Shown here one piece after another: positions 44,830-53,590 of a stretch of 64,000 nt of DNA (its first letter is position 1; each line of letters opens with the position of its first letter). The stretch spans positions 4,931,501-4,995,500 of the forward strand of contig NZ_SAUH01000001.1 in NCBI RefSeq assembly GCF_004193175.1, written 5' to 3'. The position numbers were made by a program, and so were the translations under genes. The notes beneath the pieces were generated by a model. It had not been told where the DNA came from and did no database searches. It saw nothing but the letters and a program-made list of their open reading frames with translations. The stretch comes from Streptomyces sp. RFCAC02 (GTDB lineage Bacteria; Actinomycetota; Actinomycetes; Streptomycetales; Streptomycetaceae).

Positions 44830-46365
44830 TCAGTGGTGAGTCGGCTCGTTGGTCAGTTCTTGGTCGCGTAGCAGGAACCATGCGATAGCCGAGGCGAGGA
44901 GGAGTGATGTCGCGCCCACGGCTGTTGCGGTCGTCATTCCGGTGGTGAAGGACTCGCGTGCCGCGGTGAGCAGTGTGGCGGCTGTTTCGGGGGGCATGTG
45001 CGATGCGGCCACCACGGCTCCGGCCAGTGATTCGTGTGCCGCCTCCGGTGTGCCGGCCGGGCCGGTGAAGTCCTGGTAGATCGAGGTCACCACGGAGCCC
45101 AGCAGTGCGATGCCGAGGGCCGTGCCCAGTTCGTACGCCGTCTCCGACACCGCCGAGGCGGCGCCGGCCTGGTCCTCGGGGACGGCGGTGAGGATGACGT
45201 CCGCGGTGACCGTGAACGACAGTCCCGCGCCGAAGCCGACCACCAGCAGGGCGGTGCCGAGCAGGGGATAGCCCGTGGAGACGTTGATCGTGGTCAGCGC
45301 GGCCAGCGCCAGGCCGATCACCGCGAGGCCGCCGGAGACGACCGCGCGTACGGAGAAGCGCCGGGCCGCGGTGCCGGCGACGAGGCCGGCGACGACGGCG
45401 CCGACCGCGGCCGGGAGTTCGGCGACGCCGGCTTCGACGGGCTGCCGGTCCTGGACCAGTTGCAGGTACTGGGAGAGGAAGAACAGCAGCCCGGACAGCC
45501 CGAGGATCGTCAGCAGATCCGCCAGGACGGCGCCGCTGAAGCCCCGGTTGCGGAACAGCCGGACATCGACCAGCGGGACGGGCAGGCTGCGCTGGCGCCG
45601 GACGAACGCCCACAGAGCCGCCGCGCCCAGCAGCCCCGCGCCGGCGGCGGGCCAGGTGACCCCGTCGGCGGCGGTGTCCTTGACGGCGTAGACGACGCCG
45701 ACCATGCCGATCAGCGACAGGAGCACGCTCGGCAGGTCCCAGGGGCCGGGGGAGGGGTTGCGCGACTCCGGAAGCAGCTTGATCCCGACGGCGACCAGCA
45801 GGGCCATCACCGGCAGGTTGATGAGGAAGACCGAGCCCCACCAGAAGTGTTCGAGCAGGAAGCCGCCGACGATCGGGCCGATCGCCATGCCCGCCGAGGC
45901 GGCGGCGCTCCAGATGCCGATGGCGAGGCTGCGCTCCCGCGGATCGTGGAAGAGGTTGCGGATCAGCGCCAGCGTGGACGGCATGAGCGTGGCGCCGGCG
46001 ACACCGAGCAGCGCGCGGGTGACGATCATCGTCCCGGGCGTGTGCGCGTAGGCGTTGAGCACCGAGAGCAGCCCGAACGCGGTGGCGCCGAGCAGCAGCA
46101 GGCGCTTGCGGCCGATACGGTCGCCCAGGCTGCCCATGGAGATCAGCAGGCCGGCGATCACGAACGAGTAGGCGTCGCCGATCCACAGCAACTGGGTGCC
46201 GGACGGCTGCAGATCCTCGCTGAGGTAGGGCGTGGCGAGGCCGAGCACGGTGGCGTCCACGGCCACGAGCAGGACGGCGAGCACCAGGACGCCCAGGGCC
46301 AGCCAGCGGCCCGGCTGCTGCCGTACGCCGGCCGCCCGTTCGGCCGGGCGCGGTGCGGCGGTCAC
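44830..46365 (-). CDS. MFS drug:H+ antiporter, DHA2 (14-TM) family
   Basis: 511 residues, 14 predicted helices. Motif A (GSLGDRIGRKRLLLLG) follows TM2; motif C-like GIWSAAASAGMAIGPIVGGFL lies in TM5, as in EmrB/QacA exporters. GTG 46363-46365 overlaps the stop of the TetR gene upstream (GTGA), so both form one operon and the regulator probably represses it until a drug is bound. The exported compound is unknown. Confidence 0.92.
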   Translation of the reverse strand: MTAAPRPAERAAGVRQQPGRWLALGVLVLAVLLVAVDATVLGLATPYLSEDLQPSGTQLLWIGDAYSFVIAGLLISMGSLGDRIGRKRLLLLGATAFGLLSVLNAYAHTPGTMIVTRALLGVAGATLMPSTLALIRNLFHDPRERSLAIGIWSAAASAGMAIGPIVGGFLLEHFWWGSVFLINLPVMALLVAVGIKLLPESRNPSPGPWDLPSVLLSLIGMVGVVYAVKDTAADGVTWPAAGAGLLGAAALWAFVRRQRSLPVPLVDVRLFRNRGFSGAVLADLLTILGLSGLLFFLSQYLQLVQDRQPVEAGVAELPAAVGAVVAGLVAGTAARRFSVRAVVSGGLAVIGLALAALTTINVSTGYPLLGTALLVVGFGAGLSFTVTADVILTAVPEDQAGAASAVSETAYELGTALGIALLGSVVTSIYQDFTGPAGTPEAAHESLAGAVVAASHMPPETAATLLTAARESFTTGMTTATAVGATSLLLASAIAWFLLRDQELTNEPTHH

Positions 46366-46913
46366 GATCCGCTCCGCCGTGTCGCGCCGCCGAGCAGCAG
46401 CTCGACGACCATGTGGCCGAAGTCGTTGCGGGCCATCCGGCCCTCGGCGACGGCCCAGCTCCCGGCGGCCAGCAGGCCGTAGAGGGCCTCGGTGAGCCAC
46501 GCCGCGCTCAGGTCGAAGCGGAACTCGCCGCGCTCCTGGCCCCGGCGGAACAGCCGGGTGAGCCGTTCGTCGATGCGGGACCAGCCCGGGTTCTGCTGTT
46601 CGCCCTCGAAGAGCTGGTTCTCGGAGTAGAGGAAGGCGAGCAGGCCCGCGCTGGGCTCGATCGCGCGGACGAGGTGGCGTACCGCGTCCGCGGCCGGCCC
46701 CTCCTCGGGGTGTGCCGCGTCCAGGGCCGTCTCGCACTCGGCGATGCCGAGGTCCTCCAGGGCGCGCACGAGGGCGTCGCGGCCGGCGAAGTGACGGTTC
46801 AGCGTCGCCCTGCTGATGCCGGCCGCGCGGGCGACCTCCTCCAGGGTCGCCGTGGACCTCCGCGCCAGCAGATCGGCCGCGGCGCGCAGGACATGGTCAC
46901 GATCGAAGCTCAT
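46362..46913 (-). CDS. TetR family repressor of the MFS exporter
   Basis: 183 residues from ATG 46911-46913 (MSFDRDHVLRAAADLLARR); an upstream ATG at 46940 overlaps the operator and is less likely. The N-terminal TetR helix-turn-helix has LEEVARAAGISRATLNRHFAGRDALVRAL. The C-terminal ligand domain is variable. The palindrome at 46933-46950 lies 20 bases upstream. Confidence 0.9.
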   Translation of the reverse strand: MSFDRDHVLRAAADLLARRSTATLEEVARAAGISRATLNRHFAGRDALVRALEDLGIAECETALDAAHPEEGPAADAVRHLVRAIEPSAGLLAFLYSENQLFEGEQQNPGWSRIDERLTRLFRRGQERGEFRFDLSAAWLTEALYGLLAAGSWAVAEGRMARNDFGHMVVELLLGGATRRSGS

Positions 46914-46950
46914 GAGACAACGGTACGCCATGTGAGACATTGGCGTCTCA
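46913..46950. promoter_or_regulatory. TGAGAC repeats, probable TetR operator
   Basis: A perfect TGAGAC-ATTGGC-GTCTCA palindrome (46933-46950, 6-base spacer), plus a third TGAGAC at 46913-46918 overlapping the start codon. Centre-to-centre layout fits autorepression of the TetR/MFS operon. Confidence 0.55.
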
Positions 46951-46974
46951 GGTGGTGCATGGATGCCTCGGTGG

Positions 46975-47751
46975 TCAGTGCCGCTCGGCCAGGTCGTCCT
47001 CCAGGGCGTGCGCCGCGGCGGTCAGGGTCGTGACCAGGGACTGGAGACGGTGCGGGTCGTACCGCACGCTCGGCATCGACACCGACAGGCCGGCCAGCGC
47101 ACGGCCGTCCCGGTCGCGCACGGGGACGCCGACGGCGGTCAGCCCCCGCTCGGACCGCTCCCGGTTGACGGCGAACCCGGTACGCCGCAGCCGGGCCAGT
47201 TCCGCGCGCAGGCGGGCGAGGTCGGGGCGGTCGGCCGGACGGTCGCGGTAGCGCTCGGCCGCGTACACCCCGTCGAGTTCCCCCTCGGGCAGGTCGGCGA
47301 GCAGGAGCAGCCCGGCCGTGGTGCGGTGCGCGGGGAACACCATGCCCTCGCGCGACCCCACCCGGAGCGACTGCCGGCACTCGGCGCTGGCGATGAACCG
47401 CGCCGTGTCCCCGGTGCGCACGACGAGGTTCGCCGTCTCGTCCAGCAGGTCGACGATCCGGCGCAGGTGGGGCAGGGCCGCCGCGCGCAGCCGGGAGACG
47501 AGCGACTGGGAGTGCGCGGCGATCTCGAGCACCGGACCGGCGCGGTAGACGCGGTCCTCGTCCTGGACGGCGAAGTCGCGGTAGACGAGCATCGAAAGGA
47601 TCCGGTGGGCGGTCGAGCGGGCGACGCCCAGCCGTTCGGAGATCTGGGAGACGGTCGCGCCGCCCTCCATCTGCAGGATGGCCGCCGCCCGCAGCGCGTG
47701 GTCCACGCTGGCGATCGGATACGGCGGCGGCGTCTTGAGCGGCTTGTCCAT
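46975..47751 (-). CDS. IclR family regulator of the gentisate operon
   Basis: 258 residues. The N-terminal winged helix (about 12-75) has ATVSQISERLGVARSTAHRILSMLVYR. The C-terminal GAF-like effector domain (about 85-250) contains RRTGFAVNRERSERGLTAVGVPV, a typical IclR block. It is divergent from the gentisate operon; the 7-bp palindrome at 47766-47784 between them is the likely operator. IclR proteins next to gentisate genes usually respond to the aromatic substrate or gentisate. Confidence 0.92.
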   Translation of the reverse strand: MDKPLKTPPPYPIASVDHALRAAAILQMEGGATVSQISERLGVARSTAHRILSMLVYRDFAVQDEDRVYRAGPVLEIAAHSQSLVSRLRAAALPHLRRIVDLLDETANLVVRTGDTARFIASAECRQSLRVGSREGMVFPAHRTTAGLLLLADLPEGELDGVYAAERYRDRPADRPDLARLRAELARLRRTGFAVNRERSERGLTAVGVPVRDRDGRALAGLSVSMPSVRYDPHRLQSLVTTLTAAAHALEDDLAERH

Positions 47752-47765
47752 GGGTCCGTCCTATT

Positions 47766-47784
47766 GATTCTGCTCTCCAGAATC
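47766..47784. promoter_or_regulatory. GATTCTG/CAGAATC palindrome, probable IclR operator
   Basis: Perfect 7-base arms (47766-47772 and 47778-47784) around CTCTC, between divergent iclR and the gentisate operon. The A/T-rich arms stand out from the GC-rich background, as IclR-family sites do. Confidence 0.55.
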
Positions 47785-47811
47785 TACCGGTTCTCCCTGC
47801 CGGGCGCGGCG

Positions 47812-47817
47812 CACGCT
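47812..47817 (+). promoter_or_regulatory. -10-like CACGCT, leaderless start of gentisate dioxygenase
   Basis: CACGCT ends 6 bases before GTG 47824 and lies 28 bases after the operator palindrome, a position where a bound regulator could act on RNA polymerase. Confidence 0.4.
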
Positions 47818-47823
47818 GATGCC

Positions 47824-48984
47824 GTGACTGAGACCTCCATAGCCCATGACACCGCCACGGGTTCCCCGGTCCGGCTCCAGGCTGTCGCCGCCGAGGGGCA
47901 GCCCGAGGTCACCCCGGCGCTCGAAGAGCTGTACCACGGCTTCGAACAGGAACTGCTGGTCCCGCTGTGGACCGAGATCGGCGACCTGATGCCGGCCCAC
48001 CCCCGCTCGCGCGCCGTGCCGCACCTGTGGCGCTGGGACCGGCTGCGGCGGCTCGCCGCCCGGGCCGGCGACCTGGTCCCCGTCGGCCGCGGCGGCGAGC
48101 GCCGCGCCATCGCGCTGGCCAACCCGTCCCTCGGCGGCAGGCCGTTCGCCACGCCGACGCTGTGGGCGGCCATCCAGTACCTCATGCCCGGCGAGGACGC
48201 CCCCGAGCACCGGCACACCCAGCACGCCTTCCGCTTCGTCGTCGAGGGCTCGGGCGTGTGGACGGTCGTCGGCGGCGACCCGGTGCCCATGAACCGCGGC
48301 GACTTCCTCCCGCAGGCCGGCTGGAACTGGCACGCCCACCACAACGCCACGTCCGAGCCGATGGCGTGGATCGACGGCCTGGACATCCCCCTCCAGTACG
48401 CCACCGAGGCACAGTTCTTCGAGTTCGGCCGCGACGGGATCGACGACACCGAGCGCATCACCCCCGAGCGGTCTCGCTCCGAACGCCTGTGGGGCCACCC
48501 CGGCCTGCGCCCCCTCGCGGCCGCCCCGGCCACACCGGGCAGCCCGCTGCTGTCGTACAAGTGGGAGCACACCAACGCCGCGCTCCGCGACCAGTGCCTC
48601 CTGGAGCGCGAGGGCTTCGGCGGCACCGTCGAGCCGGGCCACGCCGCGGTGCGGTACACCAACCCGCACGACGGCTGTGACGTCCTGCCGACGATCCGCG
48701 CCGAGTTCCACCGCGTCGTCCGCGGCGCCGAGACCGCACCGGTCCGGGAGACCGGATCGTCGGTGTACCAGGTCTTCGACGGCTCCGGCGTGGTGACCGT
48801 CGGCGACAGGGCGTGGACGGTGACCCGCGGCGACCTGTTCGTCGTCCCGTCCTGGGAGCCGTTCTCCGCCAGGTCCGAGGCCGGCGCGACCGACTCCGAC
48901 GAGGGCGCCCTCGACCTCTTCCGCTTCTCCGACGCGCCCGTCTTCGAGGCGCTCCGGCTCGACCGCACCCAGAAGGACGCCTGA
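47824..48984 (+). CDS. Gentisate 1,2-dioxygenase
   Basis: 386 residues of a bicupin. The N-terminal cupin has the iron-binding motif EDAPEHRHTQHAFRFVVEG (His-x-His) and a following DFLPQAGWNWHAHHN; the C-terminal cupin (about 290-370) is degenerate, with VYQVFDGSGVVTVG. It opens the ring of gentisate between C1 and C2 to maleylpyruvate, using Fe(II) and O2. First gene of the operon; start GTG 47824. The next gene follows after 2 bases. Confidence 0.92.
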   Translation: MTETSIAHDTATGSPVRLQAVAAEGQPEVTPALEELYHGFEQELLVPLWTEIGDLMPAHPRSRAVPHLWRWDRLRRLAARAGDLVPVGRGGERRAIALANPSLGGRPFATPTLWAAIQYLMPGEDAPEHRHTQHAFRFVVEGSGVWTVVGGDPVPMNRGDFLPQAGWNWHAHHNATSEPMAWIDGLDIPLQYATEAQFFEFGRDGIDDTERITPERSRSERLWGHPGLRPLAAAPATPGSPLLSYKWEHTNAALRDQCLLEREGFGGTVEPGHAAVRYTNPHDGCDVLPTIRAEFHRVVRGAETAPVRETGSSVYQVFDGSGVVTVGDRAWTVTRGDLFVVPSWEPFSARSEAGATDSDEGALDLFRFSDAPVFEALRLDRTQKDA

Positions 48985-48986
48985 CC

Positions 48987-49814
48987 ATGAAGCTCGCCAC
49001 CCTCCGCACCGCCGGCGGCACCAGGGCGGTCCGCCTCGACGGCGACGTCCTGGTCGACCTCGGGTACGCCGACCTGGGGGAGCTGTTCGCCGATGACGAC
49101 TGGCGCGCCACGGCCGCCGCGGCCACCGGCGCCACCCACCCCGCCGACGGCGCCGACCTCGCGCCGGTCGTGCCCAACCCCTCCAAGATCATCTGCGTCG
49201 GGCACAACTACACCGACCACATCAAGGAGATGGGCCGGGAACTGCCCGACCACCCGACCCTCTTCCCCAAGTTCGCCGACACCCTGCTGGGCGCGCGCGA
49301 CGACATCGTCAAGCCCGCCGAGACGGACGCGCTCGACTGGGAGGTCGAACTGGCCCTCGTGATCGGCAGCGCGGTGCGCCGCGCCGACGAGCGGCAGGCC
49401 GCCGACGCCATCGCCGGCTTCACCGTCATGAACGACATCTCCGCGCGCGACTGGCAGTTCCGCACGATCGAGTGGACGCAGGGCAAGATCTGGGAGGCGT
49501 CCACCCCCGTCGGCCCCTACGTCGTCACCCCCGACGAGGTCGGCGGCGTACGCCCCTCGCTCGGTGTCACGACGCTCGTCGACGGGCAGGTGATGCAGCA
49601 GGACGACACCGGGACGCTGCTGTTCGACCCGGTGTTCCTGGTGCGGTACATCTCCACGGTGATCACCCTGCGCCCCGGCGACATCATCGCCACCGGCACC
49701 CCGGCCGGCGTGGGCAACGCCCGCGACCCGAAGGTCTTCCTCCGCCCGGGCAGCACGGTGGTCACCGAGATCACGGGTCTCGGCGCCTGCGTGAACAGGG
49801 TGGTGGAAGCATGA
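48987..49814 (+). CDS. Fumarylpyruvate hydrolase (FAH family)
   Basis: 275 residues. The FAH fold has KIICVGHNYTDHIKEMG, WEVELALVIG (metal Glu), NDISARDWQ (metal Asp) and IATGTPAGVG. It hydrolyses fumarylpyruvate to fumarate and pyruvate, the last step of the mycothiol-dependent gentisate route. Its stop overlaps the isomerase start (ATGA). Confidence 0.88.
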   Translation: MKLATLRTAGGTRAVRLDGDVLVDLGYADLGELFADDDWRATAAAATGATHPADGADLAPVVPNPSKIICVGHNYTDHIKEMGRELPDHPTLFPKFADTLLGARDDIVKPAETDALDWEVELALVIGSAVRRADERQAADAIAGFTVMNDISARDWQFRTIEWTQGKIWEASTPVGPYVVTPDEVGGVRPSLGVTTLVDGQVMQQDDTGTLLFDPVFLVRYISTVITLRPGDIIATGTPAGVGNARDPKVFLRPGSTVVTEITGLGACVNRVVEA

Positions 49815-50443
49815 CGGACACGGCACGCACCCCCGCCCTCGCGCGCGCCTGGGTCCGCGCGGGCACGGAACGGGTCCTCGCCGCCGTCGCCGGCCTCGAC
49901 GAGGCAGGACTCTCGGCCGGCACCGTGCTCCCCGGCTGGACCCGGGCGCACCTCGCCGCCCACATCGCCGCGAACGCCGACGCCCTGGGCAACCTCGTGC
50001 GCTGGGCCGCCACCGGCGTGCGGACACCGATGTACGCCTCCCCCGGGGAACGCGCCGCCGGCATCGACAGGGGGCCGGCGCTGTCGGCCGCCGAGCTGCG
50101 TGCCTGGCTGACCGACTCGGCGCACCGGCTCGCCGCGGGACTCGACGGGCTCACCGACGAGCAGTGGCGCCACGAGGTCGTCACCGCCCAGGGCCGCACC
50201 GTCCCCGCCACCGAACTGCCGTGGATGCGCGCCCGCGAGGTGTGTGTCCACGCCGTCGACCTCGGCGCCGGCACGGCCTTCGCCGACCTGCCGGACGGTT
50301 TCCTGACCGCGCTGGTCGACGAGGTCCGCGAGAAGCGCGGCCTGACCGGACTGCCCGACGGGCCGCTGCCGGACGTCGCGGCCTGGCTGACCGGCCGCCC
50401 CCACGCGCTCGCCGGCGCCCCCGAACTCGGCCCGTGGCTGTGA
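49811..50443 (+). CDS. Mycothiol-dependent maleylpyruvate isomerase
   Basis: 210 residues. DinB-like metal-binding helical bundle with GWTRAHLAAHIAANADALGNLVRW (His47/His51) and REVCVHAVDL (Glu-x3-His), then a C-terminal domain. The Corynebacterium homologue uses mycothiol as cofactor to isomerise maleylpyruvate to fumarylpyruvate. Position between the hydrolase and the hydroxylase confirms the role. Confidence 0.88.
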   Translation: MTDTARTPALARAWVRAGTERVLAAVAGLDEAGLSAGTVLPGWTRAHLAAHIAANADALGNLVRWAATGVRTPMYASPGERAAGIDRGPALSAAELRAWLTDSAHRLAAGLDGLTDEQWRHEVVTAQGRTVPATELPWMRAREVCVHAVDLGAGTAFADLPDGFLTALVDEVREKRGLTGLPDGPLPDVAAWLTGRPHALAGAPELGPWL

Positions 50444-50454
50444 GGAGCCGGACC

Positions 50455-51708
50455 ATGACCCACCCCGATGTGATCGTCGTCGGCGGCGGCATCGGCGGCC
50501 TCGGCGCCGCGTACGCACTGACCCGCCGCGGCCTGCGCGTCCGCCTGCTGGAACGCGCGGCGGAGTTCGGCGAGGTCGGCGCCGGCATCCAGCTCGCGCC
50601 CAACTGCACCCGCATCCTCGACGACTACGGCCTGCTCGCGGAGGCCAGGAGCCTCGGCGTCGTCCCCGACTCCATGGTCATGCGCGACGCCGTCGACGGC
50701 ACCGAGCTGACCCGCCTCGACCTGCGCGACCTGGAGAAGCGCTACGGCCACCCCTACCTCGTCATCCACCGCAGCGACCTGCACGGCCTGCTCCTGCGGG
50801 CGTGCCGGCGCGCCGGCGTCGACCTGATCACGGACGCGCGGGTGATCTCGTACGGGAACACCGCCGACGGCGCCCGCGTCACCCTCGCCGACGGGGAGAC
50901 CCACGAGGCCGGCGTCGTGATCGCGGCCGACGGACTGCACTCCGTCGCCCGCGCGCTGCTCGTGGACGACGAGCCCGTCTCCTCGGCGTACGTCGCCTAC
51001 CGCGGCACCGTCCCCGCCGAACTGCCGCGGGTGGCGGCCGTCGACCTCGGCGAGGTCGCCGTGTACGTCGGCCCCCGCTGCCACTTCGTGCACTACGGCC
51101 TGCGCGGCGGCGAACTGCTCAACCAGGTCGCCGTCTTCGAGTCGCCGAAGGCCCTGGCGGGGCGGGACGACTGGGGCACGCCCGACGAACTCGACGCCGC
51201 CTTCGCCGCGACCTGCGACTTCGTCAGGGACGGCCTGCCGTTCATGTGGCGGGACAAGTGGTGGCGCATGTTCGACCGCGACCCGGTCATGACGTGGGTC
51301 CACGGTCGGATCGCGCTGCTCGGCGACTCGGCGCACCCGCCGCTGCAGTACATCGCGCAGGGCGCCGTCATGGCGATCGAGGACGGCTGGGTGCTGGGCG
51401 AGCACGTCGCCCGCCACCGCGCCGCCGACGGCACGGTCGACTGGGACGCCGCCCTCGCCGCCTACGAGGCGGTCCGCCCCGAGCACTGCCGCCGCGTGCT
51501 CACCACCTCCCGCGCGTGGGGCGAGCTGTGGCACCTCGACGGCGTCCCGCGCGAGCAGCGCAACGCGCTGCTGCGCGCCCGCGACACGTACGACTACTCC
51601 TTCGTCGACTGGCTGTACGGCCCGACCGCGCTCACGCCGGACCAGGAGCCGCCCATGTTCACGCCGGTCCCGCTGGACGCCGCGGTCGCCGAGGGGAGCG
51701 CGGCATGA
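50455..51708 (+). CDS. 3-Hydroxybenzoate 6-hydroxylase (FAD monooxygenase)
   Basis: 417 residues. The FAD-binding motif IVVGGGIGGLGAAYAL, the GAGIQLAPNCTRIL loop, and the GDSAHPPLQYIAQGA second FAD motif place it with 3-hydroxybenzoate 6-hydroxylases and salicylate hydroxylases. Its position in a gentisate operon makes 3-hydroxybenzoate to gentisate (NADH, O2) the best call; salicylate 5-hydroxylation is less likely because those enzymes are multicomponent. TGA-ATG overlap with the thiolase. Confidence 0.87.
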   Translation: MTHPDVIVVGGGIGGLGAAYALTRRGLRVRLLERAAEFGEVGAGIQLAPNCTRILDDYGLLAEARSLGVVPDSMVMRDAVDGTELTRLDLRDLEKRYGHPYLVIHRSDLHGLLLRACRRAGVDLITDARVISYGNTADGARVTLADGETHEAGVVIAADGLHSVARALLVDDEPVSSAYVAYRGTVPAELPRVAAVDLGEVAVYVGPRCHFVHYGLRGGELLNQVAVFESPKALAGRDDWGTPDELDAAFAATCDFVRDGLPFMWRDKWWRMFDRDPVMTWVHGRIALLGDSAHPPLQYIAQGAVMAIEDGWVLGEHVARHRAADGTVDWDAALAAYEAVRPEHCRRVLTTSRAWGELWHLDGVPREQRNALLRARDTYDYSFVDWLYGPTALTPDQEPPMFTPVPLDAAVAEGSAA

Positions 51709-52898
51709 ACGACGCCTACCTGTACGCCGCCGTCCGCACACCGTTCGGCCGTCTGGGCGGCGCCCTCGCGGCAACACGCCCCGACGACCTCGCCGCGACC
51801 GCGCTGGCCGGCCTGCTCGACCGGGCACCGGGCCTCGACCGCGCCGCGATCGACGACGTCGTGTGGGGCAACGCCAACGGCGCCGGCGAGGACAACCGCA
51901 ACGTGGGCCGGATGGCCGTCCTGCTGGCCGGGCTCCCCGTGAGCGTGCCCGCCACGACCGTCAACCGGCTGTGCGGCTCCGGCCTGGACGCGGCGATCAC
52001 CGCGTCGCGCGCCCTGGAGTCCGGTGACGCGGACATCGCCGTCGCCGGCGGCGTCGAGTCCATGACCCGGGCGCCCTGGGTGCTGCCCAAACCGGACCGC
52101 GCCTTCCCCGCCGGCCACACCACCGCCGTCTCCACCACCCTGGGCTGGCGGCTGGTCAACCCGGCCATGCCCGCCGAGTGGACGGTGTCGCTGGGCGAGT
52201 CCAACGAACTGCTCCGCGAGCGGTACCCGGTCACCCGCGAGCGGCAGGACGCGTTCGCGCTGCGCTCCCACCGGCTCGCGGCGCGCGCTTGGGACGAGGG
52301 CTTCTACGACGACCTGGTCCTGCCGGTCGACGGACTCCCGCGCGACGAGGGCATCAGGCCCGACACCGACCCCGGGAAGCTGGCCGCCCTGAAGCCGTCG
52401 TTCCGCCCGGACGGCACGATCACCGCCGGCAACGCGTCGCCGCTCAGCGACGGGGCGTCCGCGCTGCTGCTCGGCACCGGGACCGCCGCGGACCGGATCG
52501 GCCTCGACCCCGTCGCCCGCGTCGCCGGGCGCGGCGTGCACGCCGTCGAGCCGCCCCTGTTCGGGTACGCGCCGGTCGAGGCCGCCGGGAAGGCGCTGCG
52601 ACGCGCCGGCATCGGCTGGGGCGACGTGGGTGCCGTCGAGCTGAACGAGGCGTTCGCCGTGCAGTCGCTCGCGTGCCTGGACGCGTGGGGCGTCGATCCG
52701 GAGATCGTCAACGTCAGGGGCGGCGCCATCGCGATCGGGCACCCGCTGGGCGCCTCCGGCGGCCGGCTGCTCGGCACCCTGGCGAAGGTGCTGCGCGAGC
52801 GGCGGGAGCGGTGGGGCGTCGCCGCCATCTGCATCGGCGTGGGCCAGGCCCTCGCCGTCGTGCTGGAGAACGTCACCGGGGAGGTGAGCGGCCGATGA
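51705..52898 (+). CDS. Acetyl-CoA acyltransferase (thiolase), 3-oxoadipyl-CoA type
   Basis: 397 residues. Catalytic Cys90 in NRLCGSGLDA, the His loop GGAIAIGHPLGASG, and the second Cys in ICIGVGQA. It is closest in layout to degradative thiolases such as PcaF. It cleaves a 3-oxoacyl-CoA to acetyl-CoA and a shorter acyl-CoA. The gentisate pathway does not need it, so it probably serves another product. It overlaps both neighbours (ATGA). Confidence 0.9.
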   Translation: MNDAYLYAAVRTPFGRLGGALAATRPDDLAATALAGLLDRAPGLDRAAIDDVVWGNANGAGEDNRNVGRMAVLLAGLPVSVPATTVNRLCGSGLDAAITASRALESGDADIAVAGGVESMTRAPWVLPKPDRAFPAGHTTAVSTTLGWRLVNPAMPAEWTVSLGESNELLRERYPVTRERQDAFALRSHRLAARAWDEGFYDDLVLPVDGLPRDEGIRPDTDPGKLAALKPSFRPDGTITAGNASPLSDGASALLLGTGTAADRIGLDPVARVAGRGVHAVEPPLFGYAPVEAAGKALRRAGIGWGDVGAVELNEAFAVQSLACLDAWGVDPEIVNVRGGAIAIGHPLGASGGRLLGTLAKVLRERRERWGVAAICIGVGQALAVVLENVTGEVSGR

Positions 52899-53590
52899 GC
52901 GCGACGACCATCGCCGCCACGGCCGACGAGGCCGTGGCGGGCGTGGCGGACGGATCGACGGTCCTGGTGGGCGGGTTCGGTCTCGCCGGCATGCCGTTCG
53001 ACCTGATCGACGCGCTGATCCGGCAGGGCGCCGGGGACCTGACCGTGGTGTCCAACAACGCCGGCAACGGTGACGTGGGCCTGGCCGCGCTGCTGGCGGC
53101 GGGCCGCGTCCGCAAGGTGATCTGCTCCTTCCCGCGGCAGAGCGACTCGTACGTCTTCGACGGCCTGTACCGGGCGGGCCGCGTGGATCTCGAAGTGGTC
53201 CCGCAGGGCACCCTGGCGGAACGGATACGGGCCGCCGGGGCCGGCATCGGCGCGTTCTACAGCCCCGTCGGCGTCGGCACGCCGCTCGCCGAGGGCAAGG
53301 AGACCCGGCGGATCGACGGGCGCACCCACGTCCTGGAACACCCGATCAAGGGTGACGTGGCCCTCATCTCGGCGCACCGCGCCGACACCGCGGGCAACCT
53401 CGTCTACCGCAGGACGGCCAGGAACTTCGGGCCGGTGATGGCGACGGCGGCCGGCACCGTGATCGTCCAGGTCACCGACATCGTGCCCGCGGGGGAGATC
53501 GACCCGGAGACCGTCGTCACCCCCGGCATCTACGTCGACCGCCTGGTGCGGGCCGAGGCCCGCCGCCTGACCGTGCGAGGAGCCCGCTGA
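52895..53590 (+). CDS. 3-Oxoacid CoA-transferase subunit A
   Basis: 231 residues. Signature VLVGGFGLAGMPFDLIDALI near residue 23, followed by LTVVSNNAGNGDVGLAALL and FPRQSDSYVFDGLY. It forms a heterotetramer with subunit B and activates a 3-oxoacid (3-oxoadipate or acetoacetate) with succinyl-CoA. The stop overlaps the next start by one base. Confidence 0.9.
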   Translation: MSATTIAATADEAVAGVADGSTVLVGGFGLAGMPFDLIDALIRQGAGDLTVVSNNAGNGDVGLAALLAAGRVRKVICSFPRQSDSYVFDGLYRAGRVDLEVVPQGTLAERIRAAGAGIGAFYSPVGVGTPLAEGKETRRIDGRTHVLEHPIKGDVALISAHRADTAGNLVYRRTARNFGPVMATAAGTVIVQVTDIVPAGEIDPETVVTPGIYVDRLVRAEARRLTVRGAR

